This document shows positions 36,232 through 46,360 of a stretch of 64,000 bases of DNA, one piece after another. Source of the stretch: Rhodothermales bacterium (GTDB taxonomy: Bacteria; Bacteroidota; Rhodothermia; Rhodothermales; VXPQ01); NCBI GenBank assembly GCA_022825385.1, contig JAJDWX010000022.1, positions 1-64,000 of the forward strand. Reading direction: 5' to 3'. The translations under genes were made by a program, and so were the position numbers. Positions within the stretch are counted from its first letter, which is position 1; each line of letters starts with the position of its first letter. The notes under the pieces were generated by a model, which saw nothing but the letters and a program-made list of their open reading frames with translations, did no database searches and was not told where the DNA came from.

Positions 36232-37617
36232 ATGTGGCGCGACGACATCACCGACGCAATAGGCAATACCCCTCTCGTGCGGCTTCGCCGCATTACGGCG
36301 GAATGGCCCTGTACGGTGCTGGCCAAACTGGAATATTTCAATCCCGGAGGGTCCGTCAAGGACCGCATCGGGCTGGCCATGATCCGGGAAGCCGAAGAAA
36401 AGGGCTTGCTGGAGCCGGGCGGAACCATTATCGAAGGCACGAGCGGCAATACGGGCGCTGCGCTGGCCATGGCCGCCGCGATCCGCGGGTACCGGTGTAT
36501 TTTTACGACCACGGACAAGCAAAGCCAGGAAAAACTGGACGTGCTGCGGGCGCTGGGCGCAGAGGTGATCGTATGCCCGACGAACGTAGCCCCGGAGGAT
36601 CCAAGGTCGTATTATTCCGTGGCGCGGCGCCTTGCCGAAGAAATTCCGGGCGCGGCGTATCTGAATCAGTACGACAATCCGGCGAACCGGGCGGCGCATT
36701 ACGAAACGACCGGCCCTGAAATATGGGCCGACACGGAGGGCCGCGTTACCCATTACGTAGCGGGCGCGGGGACGGGCGGCACCCTGTCCGGCGTTGCGCG
36801 CTATCTCAAGGAGCGGAATCCGGACGTCCGGGCGATCGGCGTGGATCCGTACGGCTCGATCTACCACGGGTATTTTCATAACCGGGAGGTCGATGCGGAC
36901 GATATCTATCCCTACCTGACCGAGGGCGTGGGCGAGGATATTCTGGCCGCCAATATGGATTTCGGCGTTCCGGACGATTTCGTGCAGGTTACGGATCGGG
37001 AGGCCATGCAGATGACGCGCCGCCTTGCCGCGGAAGAAGGGCTGTTTTGCGGACAATCTTCCGGGATGGCGCTGGCGGGGGCCCTTTCCTGGATGGAAGC
37101 GCGCGCCGGGGCCCTTTCCGCGGACGACGTGTTCGTGTTGCTTTTCCCCGATTCGGGATTTCGGTATCTTTCGAAGACGTACAACGACAACTGGATGCGG
37201 AACCACGGCTTTTTGCCCGCCGCGCCGGAAGTGACGGTGGACCGGGTGCTGAACGCCCGGACCGACGCGAGGCCGCTGGCGTTCGCTTCGCCCGAAGAGA
37301 CGCTGGGATCGGTGATCGGCGTCATGGCCGAACGGGGCATTTCGCAGATGCCCGTAATGCGCGAGGACGAGGTGGTCGGCAGCCTCACCGAAAGCGTGAT
37401 TATGAATCGTCTCGTGCAGGACCCGGACACGCAAGACCAGCTTGTGGAGAGCGTTATGGACGCGCCGTTCCCGGTGGTTTCGCAAACGCTTGGGCTGGAG
37501 CGCCTTGCCGCGTGTCTGGAGCGGGGGGGCGGGGCGGTGCTCGTTCGGATGGAACCGGAGGGCGCGTATCAGATTATCACCAAGAGCGACCTGATCGGGA
37601 CGCTGGCGCTTTCGTGA
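36232..37617 (+). CDS. Cystathionine beta-synthase (PLP domain plus CBS pair)
   Basis: A 461-residue protein. Residues 1-320 form a fold-type II PLP enzyme with the PLP lysine Lys43 in 'NPGGSVKDRIG', 'EGTSGNTGAALAM' and the phosphate loop 'VAGAGTGGTLSGVARYL'. Residues from about 335 form a pair of CBS domains ('LGSVIGVMAERGISQMPV', 'VSQTLGLERLAACLERGGG'). This arrangement matches cystathionine beta-synthases, which condense serine and homocysteine; a cysteine synthase role is the alternative. It stands alone between lon and the third Calx-beta gene. Confidence 0.88.
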   Translation: MWRDDITDAIGNTPLVRLRRITAEWPCTVLAKLEYFNPGGSVKDRIGLAMIREAEEKGLLEPGGTIIEGTSGNTGAALAMAAAIRGYRCIFTTTDKQSQEKLDVLRALGAEVIVCPTNVAPEDPRSYYSVARRLAEEIPGAAYLNQYDNPANRAAHYETTGPEIWADTEGRVTHYVAGAGTGGTLSGVARYLKERNPDVRAIGVDPYGSIYHGYFHNREVDADDIYPYLTEGVGEDILAANMDFGVPDDFVQVTDREAMQMTRRLAAEEGLFCGQSSGMALAGALSWMEARAGALSADDVFVLLFPDSGFRYLSKTYNDNWMRNHGFLPAAPEVTVDRVLNARTDARPLAFASPEETLGSVIGVMAERGISQMPVMREDEVVGSLTESVIMNRLVQDPDTQDQLVESVMDAPFPVVSQTLGLERLAACLERGGGAVLVRMEPEGAYQIITKSDLIGTLALS

Positions 37618-37666
37618 CGCGGGTTCGACAGGTTTCGCTATTGTTTTCAACCTGTTTGTTGCGCCC

Positions 37667-40600
37667 ATGACGCCTGGCCTTCCTCTTTCTCTTCGTTTTT
37701 CGGGTTCTCGCGCAGGCGCGTCCGTCGCGCCGGGCGGGAGCGCGGGCCTGCTCCTTGCGCTGCCGCTGCTTGCGCTCCTCTTCGGCGCCGCGCCCGAGGC
37801 CTTTGCGCAGGCCATCGGCGGCCCGTATACGGTGCCGAGCACATGGTCTCTGAGGCCCGCGGGCGATCCCGGGGGGACGGGGTTTCGCCTGCTGTTCGTC
37901 ACCTCGACGCGGCGCGACGCGGGGGCGCAGGATATATCCGTTTATAATCGCTTCGTACAAAGCGCCGCGGCCCGCGGGGACGCCGCGATCACGCCCTACG
38001 GCGCGCAATTCCGGGCGCTGGCATCGACTGCGCAGATAGACGCCCGCGACAACACCGAAACCACGGGTACGGGCGTGCCCATCTACTGGTTGAACGGCGA
38101 CAAGGTCGCCGACGACTACGTCGCGCTCTATAACGACCACGTATGGGACAGCTTCGTTCGCACGGACGAAAACGGCAACGCATACGCGGGCGACGGAAAC
38201 CAGTATATATGGACGGGCTCCCTGAAGAACGGCCAGAAGCACCCGACCGTTTTTCTCGGCTCTTCGGCCGGCCCGAAGGCCGGCAACCTGTCGCCTTTGC
38301 CTGGCAACATTATTGGCCCGGATCCCCGGCCCATCGAATTCTCGACCCAGCCCCGAGGATCACAGTATCCCCTGTACGCCCTCTCTCCGATATTCGTGGC
38401 CGACATTTCGGACAGAACCTGGGTTACCCCGACCGCGCTCGACCTGGACGAGGGGCGCTCGACGACCTATACGGTGGCGCTGAATACCGACCCGGGCGTG
38501 GATGTGACCGTTACCGCCACGCCGGACGATGATAGCGCCGTCCGGGTGCACGCAGGAGGCGGCGCGCCCGCCGCGAGCGTAACCCTGACCTTTACCCACG
38601 GGAGCAGCGGCAACTGGAGCGCGCCGCAGACGGTCACCGTGACGGCGGCGGAGGACGCCGACACGGATTCCGAGCAGAACGTCCGCATCGCCCATGCCGT
38701 TTCTGCGGCAAGCGGCCCCTATGCGAGCGTTTCCAGCGACCGCGTGGAGGTGGACGTGACGGACAACGACTACATACCGGCGATTACGTTCGTTTCCGCC
38801 GTGTCGAGCGCGGGCGAAGCGGGCGGTACGCATAACGTGAACGTGCGCCTCGACCGGGCGGCGGGCGCGAAAATCGAGTTGGCGTATACGCTCTCCGGCA
38901 CGGCGGCGCGGGCGAGCGACTACGAAATTCTCGGGGTGACGAGCGATTCGGGAACCCTCTATATCGCTTCCGGCGCCACCGCCGCCGCGATTCCTGTGGC
39001 GATCGCCGACGACTTCCTGGTGGAAGGGGACGAGAGCGTCGTGTTGACCTTGCAGGGCGCCGCGGCCTATACGCTGGGCGCTGCGACGGTGCACACGCTG
39101 ACGATCCAGGACAACGACAAACCGGAGATTTCCTTCGGATACGCCTCGTCGAGCGCGGGGGAAGCGGCGGGTACGCGCAACCTGCCGGCGAACCTCAACC
39201 AGGCTGCGGTTTCGGACTTTACGCTGGCGTATACGATTTCCGGCACGGCGACGCAGGGGGACGATTACGAAATTGCGGGCGCGACGGGCAATTCGGGCGC
39301 CGTGGACGTTTCCGTCGGCGACAAGACGGTGGAGATTCCCGTGGCGATCGTGGACGATAGCGCCGTGGAGGTCAGCGAGACCGTCGTGCTGACGCTCCAG
39401 GGCGGCGCGGCCTATACGCTGGGCGCTGCAACGGTGCACACGCTGACGATCCAGGACAACGACAAACCGGCGGTTTCCTTCGCCTCCGCCTCGTCCAGCG
39501 CAAGCGAAGCGGCGGGTATGCGCAACGTGACGGCGAACCTCGACCAGGCGGCGGTTTCGGACTTTACGCTGGCGTATACGATTTCCGGCACGGCGACGCA
39601 GGGGGACGATTACGAAATTGCAGGCGCGACGAGCAATTCGGGAACCGTGGACGTTCCCGCCGGCGCCACAACCGCTGCAATTCCTGTGGCGCTTGTCGAC
39701 GACAGCGTGGTGGAGGACAGCGAGACCGTTGTGCTGACGCTCGAGGCCGGCGCGCGCTATACGCTGGGTTCGCCGCAGGCGTATACGTTAACGATCCTCG
39801 ATAGCGAGACGCCGCGCATCGTGGCCAACCCCCGGACGCTGAACCTGAAGGAGGGCGGCGACGAGGGGAGCTACATGCTTTCGCTTGCCGCCGAGCCGGG
39901 CGGCAGCGTGACCGTCACGCCGATATCGAGCGACGCGGACGCCGTAACCGTTTCCGCCGCGCTTCAATTCGACGGTTCGAACTGGCAGGATCCGCAGTCG
40001 GTGACCGTTGCGCCGCAGGACGACATGGACGCGGACGATGAGAACGTTACGATTACGCATGCGGTGACGGGGTACGGATCGCTTGTCAGCGGGCCGGAAG
40101 TGATCGTGGGGGTGGAGGACGACGAGACGCCGATGACGGCGGGCGTGGACGTCAGCGTACTGACCCTTTCGCTTGCGGAGGGCGGGGCGAACGAATCCTA
40201 CACGGTCGCGCTGCGCACGGATCCGGGCGGCGCAGCGACCGTCACGCCCGTGTCGAGCGATGCGGACGCCGTAGCCGTTTCCGCCGCGCTTCAATTCAAC
40301 AGTTCGAACTGGCGGGAGCCGCAGACTGTGACCGTTGCGCCGCAGGACGACACGGATGCGGACGACGAGAACGTTACGATTACGCACAGCGTGACGGGCT
40401 ACGGGGGCGTTCCGAACGGCCCGAGTATCGGGGTGAAGGTAGTCGACGACGACGAGCCGACGGCGGTGGCGTCGTTCGCATCGTCTTCGGCAAGCATGGG
40501 CGAGGACGCGGGCGCCGGCGGCGTTACGGTCAATTTCAGTCCTGCGCTCGCCTCGGACGTCACGCTGCGCTACGCCGTGACGGGAACGGCGACCAAAGGC

Positions 40601-41437
40601 AAGGACTATACGATGGCCCATGCAAGCAGCGTGGACGCGCCCGCCAGTGCAACCGACGCGACGATCCCGATCACGATCATGGACGACGCCGCCGAGGAGC
40701 GCGACGAAATGGTCGTGTTTACGCTTCAGGCCGGGACGGGCTACGAGGTAGGGAATCCGTCTACGTATACCCTGGTCATTACGGACGACGACGCGCCGCC
40801 TGCGCCGCCGCCCGTCGCGCCGTCCGCCGTTTCGCTTTCGGCCTCGCCGAACCCGGTCATGGAGGGCGAGGAAGCGACCGTTATGGTCAGCCTTTCGCAG
40901 CTGGTTTCCCGCGCGGTAACCATTCCGCTGGTTCTGACCGCAGGCACCGCCGAAGCAGGAGACTACGGCGCGCTCGCCTCCATTGTCATCGAAGCGAACG
41001 AACCAAGCGGAATGGGCGTGATTCCCACGGTGGCGGACGACGACGCGGACGACGAAACGTTCACCGTAGCGCTCGGCGATTTGCCGGACGGCGTGCTTGC
41101 CGGAAGCCCGTCCTCGGTGGAAATCACCGTCATGGATTCGGGGGGGCCGACCTCCGCCGAAGAGGAAATTCCCGCGGCCTTTGCGCTGGAGCAGAACTAT
41201 CCGAACCCGTTCAATCCGGCGACGACCATCGCGTTTTCGCTGGACAAGGCGCAGCACGCCACGCTGACGGTCTACGACCTGCTTGGACACGAAGTGCGCG
41301 TACTGGTGGATGGCGTCCAGCCTGCGGCGCGTCGCGTCGTCTCGTTCGACGCGTCGGATCTGGCCAGCGGTACGTATATCTACGTCCTGAGAACCGAAGC
41401 GCGGACCGTCGCAAAAACCATGGCTTTGCTCAAGTAG
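37667..41437 (+). CDS. T9SS-sorted Calx-beta repeat protein with distinct N-terminal domain
   Basis: A 1,256-residue exported protein. The signal peptide ('LLLALPLLALLFGAAPEAFA') is followed by an about 200-residue domain ('FRLLFVTSTRRDAGAQDI', 'TGTGVPIYWLNGDKVADDY', 'IWTGSLKNGQ', 'YALSPIFVADI') often seen at the N-terminus of marine secreted repeat proteins, function unknown. Then come several Calx-beta repeats ('GDDYEIAGATSNSGTVDV', 'VEDSETVVLTL') and Ig-like repeats ('LNLKEGGDEGSYMLSL ... ITHAVTGYG'), and a T9SS type A sorting domain (NYPNPFNP, 'VYDLLGHEV', 'DLASGTYIYVL'). Unlike its two relatives it has no poly-C tract, and its N-terminal domain is different. It is likely a calcium-binding surface protein. 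Confidence 0.87.
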   Translation: MTPGLPLSLRFSGSRAGASVAPGGSAGLLLALPLLALLFGAAPEAFAQAIGGPYTVPSTWSLRPAGDPGGTGFRLLFVTSTRRDAGAQDISVYNRFVQSAAARGDAAITPYGAQFRALASTAQIDARDNTETTGTGVPIYWLNGDKVADDYVALYNDHVWDSFVRTDENGNAYAGDGNQYIWTGSLKNGQKHPTVFLGSSAGPKAGNLSPLPGNIIGPDPRPIEFSTQPRGSQYPLYALSPIFVADISDRTWVTPTALDLDEGRSTTYTVALNTDPGVDVTVTATPDDDSAVRVHAGGGAPAASVTLTFTHGSSGNWSAPQTVTVTAAEDADTDSEQNVRIAHAVSAASGPYASVSSDRVEVDVTDNDYIPAITFVSAVSSAGEAGGTHNVNVRLDRAAGAKIELAYTLSGTAARASDYEILGVTSDSGTLYIASGATAAAIPVAIADDFLVEGDESVVLTLQGAAAYTLGAATVHTLTIQDNDKPEISFGYASSSAGEAAGTRNLPANLNQAAVSDFTLAYTISGTATQGDDYEIAGATGNSGAVDVSVGDKTVEIPVAIVDDSAVEVSETVVLTLQGGAAYTLGAATVHTLTIQDNDKPAVSFASASSSASEAAGMRNVTANLDQAAVSDFTLAYTISGTATQGDDYEIAGATSNSGTVDVPAGATTAAIPVALVDDSVVEDSETVVLTLEAGARYTLGSPQAYTLTILDSETPRIVANPRTLNLKEGGDEGSYMLSLAAEPGGSVTVTPISSDADAVTVSAALQFDGSNWQDPQSVTVAPQDDMDADDENVTITHAVTGYGSLVSGPEVIVGVEDDETPMTAGVDVSVLTLSLAEGGANESYTVALRTDPGGAATVTPVSSDADAVAVSAALQFNSSNWREPQTVTVAPQDDTDADDENVTITHSVTGYGGVPNGPSIGVKVVDDDEPTAVASFASSSASMGEDAGAGGVTVNFSPALASDVTLRYAVTGTATKGKDYTMAHASSVDAPASATDATIPITIMDDAAEERDEMVVFTLQAGTGYEVGNPSTYTLVITDDDAPPAPPPVAPSAVSLSASPNPVMEGEEATVMVSLSQLVSRAVTIPLVLTAGTAEAGDYGALASIVIEANEPSGMGVIPTVADDDADDETFTVALGDLPDGVLAGSPSSVEITVMDSGGPTSAEEEIPAAFALEQNYPNPFNPATTIAFSLDKAQHATLTVYDLLGHEVRVLVDGVQPAARRVVSFDASDLASGTYIYVLRTEARTVAKTMALLK

Positions 41438-41460
41438 ACGTCCGTCAAACGAATGTCCAT

Positions 41461-41483
41461 CGCCCCTTGACAATCGAGGGGCG
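41461..41483 (+). terminator. Hairpin after the third Calx-beta gene
   Basis: CGCCCCTTGA and TCGAGGGGCG form a 10-bp stem with one T-G wobble around a 3-base loop, 24 bp after the stop. The following bases (GTTGATGTATTC) are only weakly T-rich, so termination efficiency is uncertain. Confidence 0.5.
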
Positions 41484-41619
41484 GTTGATGTATTCTATGG
41501 ACGAAAAGCGGCCGGCGCCCGCCGCTTCCAGACCGAAACCTAAAATACTAAGGCGGCCAAAATCGGAACCTTACTTTTTTAACCGCCTTGCCAAACCACC
41601 CGATTTTGCGCAGAACCGA

Positions 41620-42624
41620 ATGACGTTGCCCATCGCATTGATAGGGGCGGGCCGCATTGGGCGGCTGCATGCTGCGAACATCCATGCGGACGCCCGCGCG
41701 GCCTTGCGGTACGTCGTGGATCCCGCGCCGGAGGCCGCCGCCGAAGTGGCCGCCGCGACCGGCGCCCGGGTCGCTTCGCTGGACGAAGCCCTTGCGGACC
41801 GGGACGTGGCGGGCGTCGTGATCGCCAGCGCGACGGATGCCCATGCGGACCTTATCGAGCGCATTGCGCCGCTTGGCCTCCCGATTTTTTGCGAAAAACC
41901 GCTGGACCTTTCGGTTGCCCGCGCAACGGCCTGCGCCGAGGCGGCCATCCGGCGCGAGATTCCGTTCGTAACGGGTTTCAATCGGCGCTACGATCCCGAC
42001 TTCGCCCGTTTGCACGCCCTGATTCGGGAGGGAACGCTGGGGAACGTCGAGTCCGTCCACATCGTCAGCCGGGACCCGTTCCCGCCGCCCCTGGACTACG
42101 TTCGGACGAGCGGCGGCCTGTTTCGCGACATGGCGATTCACGACCTGGATATGGCCCGCTGGCTTCTGGGAGAGGATCCCGACGAAATCGCCGCCAGCGC
42201 CAGCAGCGTCGCTTTTCCCGAAATCGGCGCGGCGGGCGACGTCGATACGGCTCTGATCCTGTTGCGGACGCCCGCCGGCCGCTTGTGCTCCGTCAGCAAT
42301 AGCCGGCACGCTTCGTACGGATACGACCAGCGGATCGAGGTGCATGGTTCCTTGCGGACGGCCCGCGTCGGCAACCTGCCCCAAACGCAGCTGCTTGTTG
42401 CGGGCGCGGAGGGCCGCGTCCGTTCCGGCGCCAAACAGTTCTTTCGGGAGCGCTATCCCGAAGCGTATCGCCTGGAGATGCGGCACTTCGTTTCCGTCGT
42501 CCTTGGCGAGGAGACGCCCCGGACTACGGTTCGGGACGGGTTGCGGGCGCTGGAACTCGCGGACGCCGCCGAACAGGCGTTCCGGGAAAAAAGAACGATC
42601 TCCGTGCGATACGCCGACTTGTGA
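41620..42624 (+). CDS. iolG: Inositol 2-dehydrogenase (Gfo/Idh/MocA family)
   Basis: A 334-residue NAD-dependent dehydrogenase. The N-terminal Rossmann motif is 'IALIGAGRIGRLHAAN'. The conserved 'FCEKPLD' lysine motif and 'GGLFRDMAIHDLDMARWL' with the catalytic Asp-His follow. It should oxidise myo-inositol to scyllo-inosose, the first step of inositol breakdown. The inositol assignment comes mostly from the directly following iolD, iolE and iolB genes; other Gfo/Idh substrates cannot be excluded from the protein alone. The ATG at 41620 is where similarity begins. Confidence 0.85.
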   Translation: MTLPIALIGAGRIGRLHAANIHADARAALRYVVDPAPEAAAEVAAATGARVASLDEALADRDVAGVVIASATDAHADLIERIAPLGLPIFCEKPLDLSVARATACAEAAIRREIPFVTGFNRRYDPDFARLHALIREGTLGNVESVHIVSRDPFPPPLDYVRTSGGLFRDMAIHDLDMARWLLGEDPDEIAASASSVAFPEIGAAGDVDTALILLRTPAGRLCSVSNSRHASYGYDQRIEVHGSLRTARVGNLPQTQLLVAGAEGRVRSGAKQFFRERYPEAYRLEMRHFVSVVLGEETPRTTVRDGLRALELADAAEQAFREKRTISVRYADL

Positions 42625-42736
42625 GGCGCAAACAGCCTCGCGCCTTATCTTAATATTCGTTAAATAGTAGCAGGAAATGCATTGCGGCGCGGCGGCGCCC
42701 CGGAACGCAGGCCAGAAACCATCAGGAGATTCATCT

Positions 42737-44575
42737 ATGCGGTTGACCATGTCACAAGCGCTGGCGCGGTATCTTGCGCGCCAGTATATCGACGACGACG
42801 GCGATATCCAACCCTATTTCGCGGGCGTGTGGGCTATTTTCGGCCACGGCAACGTGGCGGCCATGGGCGAAGCGCTGTTTGCGAACAAGGACGTGCTGCC
42901 CACCTGGCGCGCGCACAACGAGCAGGCCATGGCGCTGGCGGCGATCGCCTACGCGAAGGCCAACATGCGGCGGCGGGCCATGGCGTGCACGACCTCTATC
43001 GGACCCGGCGCCACGAATCTGGTTACGGCGGCGGCCCTTGCGCACGCCAACCGTCTGCCCGTTCTGTTTTTGCCTGGGGACGTGTTCGCCAATCGCCGCC
43101 CGGACCCCGTATTGCAGCAAATCGAAGACTTCGGCGACGGTACGGTAAGCGCGAACGACTGCTTCCGTCCGGTATCCAGATATTTCGACCGGATCGCGCG
43201 GCCCGAACAGATTATCACGGCGCTGCCGCGGGCCATGGCCACCTTTATGGACGCTGCGCGCTGCGGCCCCGTTACGCTTGCGCTGTGCCAGGATGCCCAG
43301 GCCGAGGCGTACGATTACCCGGAAGCGTTTTTTGAAAAAAGGGTCTGGAAGGCGCTGGCGCCGGAGGCGTCCCGCTCGGATGCGCACGCGCTTGCGCAGC
43401 AGGTGCGCGCCGCGAAGCGTCCCCTGATTATCGCCGGGGGCGGGGTACTCTACGGCAAGGCCAGCCATGCCCTGGCGTCGTTTGTGGAGGATGTTGGCAT
43501 TCCCTGCGCCGAAACGCAGGCGGGCAAAGGCGCCTTGCACTGGAGAAATCCGCTGAACCTTGGCGCGATCGGGGTGACCGGCTCGACTGCGGCCAATGCG
43601 GCGGCGGCGGAATCCGACCTGGTGATTGGCGTGGGCACGAGGCTACAGGACTTTACCACCGCGTCGCGCTCGCTGTTCAGCCATCCGGACCGCAAACTGG
43701 TGCAAGTGAATGTGAATACGATGGACGCCGGCAAGCACGCCGCCACGCCGATTTTCGCGGATGCGAAACGGCTGCTAACCCGCTTGCGGTCGGCCCTGGA
43801 AGGATACGCGGCGGACGACGCCTGGCGGTCCCTGTCCATCCGAAGGGCCAACGAGTGGCGGGCCGCGGTGCACAACGCGCTAACCGAACCGGGGCGTCCG
43901 CCGTTCTCTTACGTGCAAATCCTCGGGGCCATCGACCGGGCGGCGGACGAAAACTCGGTGGTGGTTTGCGCGGCGGGCACCTTGCCGGGCGAACTGCACA
44001 AGTTCTGGCGCGCGTCCCGGCCCGCCGGATACCACGTCGAGTACGCCTATTCCTGCATGGGATACGAGATCGCCGGCGGCCTCGGGGTCAAGATGGCCCT
44101 GCCGGACCGCGAAGTTTTTGTCGTGGTGGGCGACGGGAGCTATATGATGATGAATTCCGAACTGGCCACGGCGGTCATGATGGGGCAAAAGATCATTGTG
44201 GTCGTATTCGACAACAAGGGATACGGCTGCATCGACAATTTGCAGCGCAGCGCCGGTTCGCCCGGCTTCAATAACATGTTCGAGGATTCGGTGCACGAAA
44301 CGCTTCCGGAAATAGACTTCGCGGCGCATGCGAAGAGCATGGGCGCGGACGCGGCGCATGTGGATTCCATGGACGCGCTGGAACTGGCCTTGCGGGACGC
44401 CCGGGCGTCGGCAAGATCGACGGTCATTACGGTAGCCGTCCGGCGCGTCGGACGCGGCGATCTGGGCGGCGCCTGGTGGGACGTGGCGGTGCCCGCCGTC
44501 TCCGAGCTGGACGCCGTGAACGAGGCGCGCGCGGCCTACGAGGACGCCATCGGCAAGCAGCGCGTAGACGGGTAG
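42737..44575 (+). CDS. iolD: 3D-(3,5/4)-trihydroxycyclohexane-1,2-dione acylhydrolase
   Basis: A 612-residue ThDP-dependent enzyme with an AGGAG ribosome binding site. The N-terminal 'FGHGNVAAMGEAL' and 'RAHNEQAMALAAIAYAKA' (with the conserved Glu that activates ThDP) and the C-terminal ThDP-binding 'VVVGDGSYMMMNSELATA' identify IolD, which hydrolytically opens the ring of the diketo intermediate to give 5-deoxy-glucuronate. The length fits the family. It lies 112 bp after iolG and five bases before iolE, in the same operon. Confidence 0.95.
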   Translation: MRLTMSQALARYLARQYIDDDGDIQPYFAGVWAIFGHGNVAAMGEALFANKDVLPTWRAHNEQAMALAAIAYAKANMRRRAMACTTSIGPGATNLVTAAALAHANRLPVLFLPGDVFANRRPDPVLQQIEDFGDGTVSANDCFRPVSRYFDRIARPEQIITALPRAMATFMDAARCGPVTLALCQDAQAEAYDYPEAFFEKRVWKALAPEASRSDAHALAQQVRAAKRPLIIAGGGVLYGKASHALASFVEDVGIPCAETQAGKGALHWRNPLNLGAIGVTGSTAANAAAAESDLVIGVGTRLQDFTTASRSLFSHPDRKLVQVNVNTMDAGKHAATPIFADAKRLLTRLRSALEGYAADDAWRSLSIRRANEWRAAVHNALTEPGRPPFSYVQILGAIDRAADENSVVVCAAGTLPGELHKFWRASRPAGYHVEYAYSCMGYEIAGGLGVKMALPDREVFVVVGDGSYMMMNSELATAVMMGQKIIVVVFDNKGYGCIDNLQRSAGSPGFNNMFEDSVHETLPEIDFAAHAKSMGADAAHVDSMDALELALRDARASARSTVITVAVRRVGRGDLGGAWWDVAVPAVSELDAVNEARAAYEDAIGKQRVDG

Positions 44576-44579
44576 CCGC

Positions 44580-45467
44580 ATGGAGATACGATTCGGCGTA
44601 AATCCTATTGCCTGGTCGAACGACGACCTGCGGCGGCTGGGCGGCGACACGCCGCTCCAGACGTGTCTTGCGGACGCGGCGCGCATCGGGTTCGAGGGGA
44701 TCGAACTGGGCAACAAGTTTCCGCGCGAGGCGGACGCGCTGCGCCCGATACTCGACCGGCACGGCCTGGCCCTCGTCGGCGGCTGGTATTCGGGCAACCT
44801 GCTGCCGGGCGACGTCGATACGGAAATCGACGGACTCCGCGCGCACCTTGCGCTATTGCACGCGATGGGCAGCGAGGTGTTCATCTATGCCGAATGCAGC
44901 AACACGATTCACCCGGACATCGACCGGGGCATGCAGGACAAGCCGGTTCTTGGCGACGAAAGCTGGCCGCTGTTCGGCGCGCGTTTAAGCGAACTGGCGG
45001 CCTGGATCCGGGGGCAGGGGTTGCGGTTCGCGTATCATCATCATACGGGCACGGTCGTGGAAACGGCAGCCGAACTGGATCGTTTTTTCGCCGAAACTTC
45101 GGACGACGTCGGCATCGTGCTGGATACGGGCCACGCCTGGGTGGGCGGCATAGATCCGGTGGAAATCGTTCGTTCGCATCCCCGGAGGATTTCGCACGTA
45201 CACTGCAAGGATGTGCGTCCCGCCGTGCTGTCGGACGTTCGCGACCGGAACGAAAGTTTCCTGACGGGGGTGATCCAGGGGATGTTTACGGTCCCCGGCG
45301 ACGGCGCCATAGATTTCGACCCCGTATTCGCCGCGCTGGAAACCATGGGGTATGCGGGCTGGGTGGTCGTGGAGGCGGAGCAGGACCCGGCTGTCGCGGA
45401 TCCGGCGCGGTACGCCGAAATCGGATTATCCGCCTTGCGCGCCTCGGTCCGCAAGGCGTCTTCATAA
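44580..45467 (+). CDS. iolE: Inosose dehydratase
   Basis: A 295-residue TIM-barrel protein of the xylose isomerase-like superfamily. It begins 'EIRFGVNPIAWSNDD', typical of IolE, and has metal-binding residues in 'FAYHHHTGTVVE', 'VLDTGHAWVGG' and 'SHVHCKDVRP'. It dehydrates scyllo-inosose to the trihydroxycyclohexane dione, the substrate of IolD. It starts four bases after the iolD stop codon. All expected motifs are present. Confidence 0.95.
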   Translation: MEIRFGVNPIAWSNDDLRRLGGDTPLQTCLADAARIGFEGIELGNKFPREADALRPILDRHGLALVGGWYSGNLLPGDVDTEIDGLRAHLALLHAMGSEVFIYAECSNTIHPDIDRGMQDKPVLGDESWPLFGARLSELAAWIRGQGLRFAYHHHTGTVVETAAELDRFFAETSDDVGIVLDTGHAWVGGIDPVEIVRSHPRRISHVHCKDVRPAVLSDVRDRNESFLTGVIQGMFTVPGDGAIDFDPVFAALETMGYAGWVVVEAEQDPAVADPARYAEIGLSALRASVRKASS

Positions 45468-45487
45468 CGCGAAAAACGAAATTAACC

Positions 45488-46288
45488 ATGAGCAAACTGA
45501 TCGTACCGACGGGGGAGGCGGGCGAAGACGGGCAGGTGTTGCGCGTTACGCCCGAATCCGCCGGTTGGGAATACGTGGGTTTCGCCGTACATCGCTTGCG
45601 GGCCGGGCAAACGTTCGAAGCGCCGCCGAGCGACAGGGAAACGTGCGTCGTGCTGCTGTCCGGCATGGCCACGGTGGCGGCGGGCGGCGAATCGTTTGCG
45701 GACCTGGGCGGGCGCAAGGACGTGTTCGACGGCCCCCCGACCGCAGTGTATATTCCGCAGGAGACGGCGTATTCGATCCATGCCCATACGGACCTTGAGG
45801 CGGCGCTATGCACGGCGCCCGGAGGCGGTCAGTACGCGCCGCGCCTTATCGCGCCGGGGGCCCTTCCGCTTGAGGTGCGCGGGACGGGAACGAACATGCG
45901 CCGCGTACAGAATATTCTCCCGGAAACCGAGCCTGCGCACAGTTTGCTGGTGGTGGAAGTCATTACGCCCGGCGGGAACTGGTCCAGTTATCCGCCGCAC
46001 AAGCACGACAGGGACAATCTGCCCATGGAATCTGCGCTGGAAGAGACGTATTACCATCGTTTCAATCCGCCGCAGGGCTTCGCCTTTCAGCGGGTGTATA
46101 CCGACGACCGCTCGCTGGACGAGACCCTGTCGGTGCACGACGGCGACTGCGTGCTGGTGCCCCGAGGCTACCACCCCGTAGGCGCTCCGCACGGATACGA
46201 TTTGTACTATCTTAACGTGATGGCGGGGCCCAGGCGAACCTGGGCGTTCACGGACGACCCGGACCATGCGTGGATCGTAGCAAAATAA
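45488..46288 (+). CDS. iolB: 5-deoxy-glucuronate isomerase
   Basis: A 266-residue bicupin of the KduI/IolB family. Its cupin metal ligands lie in 'SYPPHKHDRDNLPMESALEE' and 'VPRGYHPVGAPHGYDLYYLN'. The product of IolD is isomerised to 2-deoxy-5-keto-gluconate, which would then need the kinase IolC. IolC, the aldolase IolJ and IolA are not in this window, so the pathway is completed elsewhere or is incomplete. It follows iolE by 20 bp. Confidence 0.95.
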   Translation: MSKLIVPTGEAGEDGQVLRVTPESAGWEYVGFAVHRLRAGQTFEAPPSDRETCVVLLSGMATVAAGGESFADLGGRKDVFDGPPTAVYIPQETAYSIHAHTDLEAALCTAPGGGQYAPRLIAPGALPLEVRGTGTNMRRVQNILPETEPAHSLLVVEVITPGGNWSSYPPHKHDRDNLPMESALEETYYHRFNPPQGFAFQRVYTDDRSLDETLSVHDGDCVLVPRGYHPVGAPHGYDLYYLNVMAGPRRTWAFTDDPDHAWIVAK

Positions 46289-46293
46289 AGCCT

Positions 46294-46316
46294 CCGGCGG
46301 CGTTTTTCGCCGTCGG
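46294..46316 (+). terminator. Hairpin after iolB
   Basis: CCGGCGGCG (46294-46302) and CGCCGTCGG (46308-46316) pair as a 9-bp stem with one wobble around a TTTTT loop. No T-tract follows, so it is a weak candidate for a terminator or for processing between iolB and the next gene. Confidence 0.35.
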
Positions 46317-46360
46317 GATCAGGCGCCCAAACGCAATAGCAATACATTTGGAGGTTTGCA

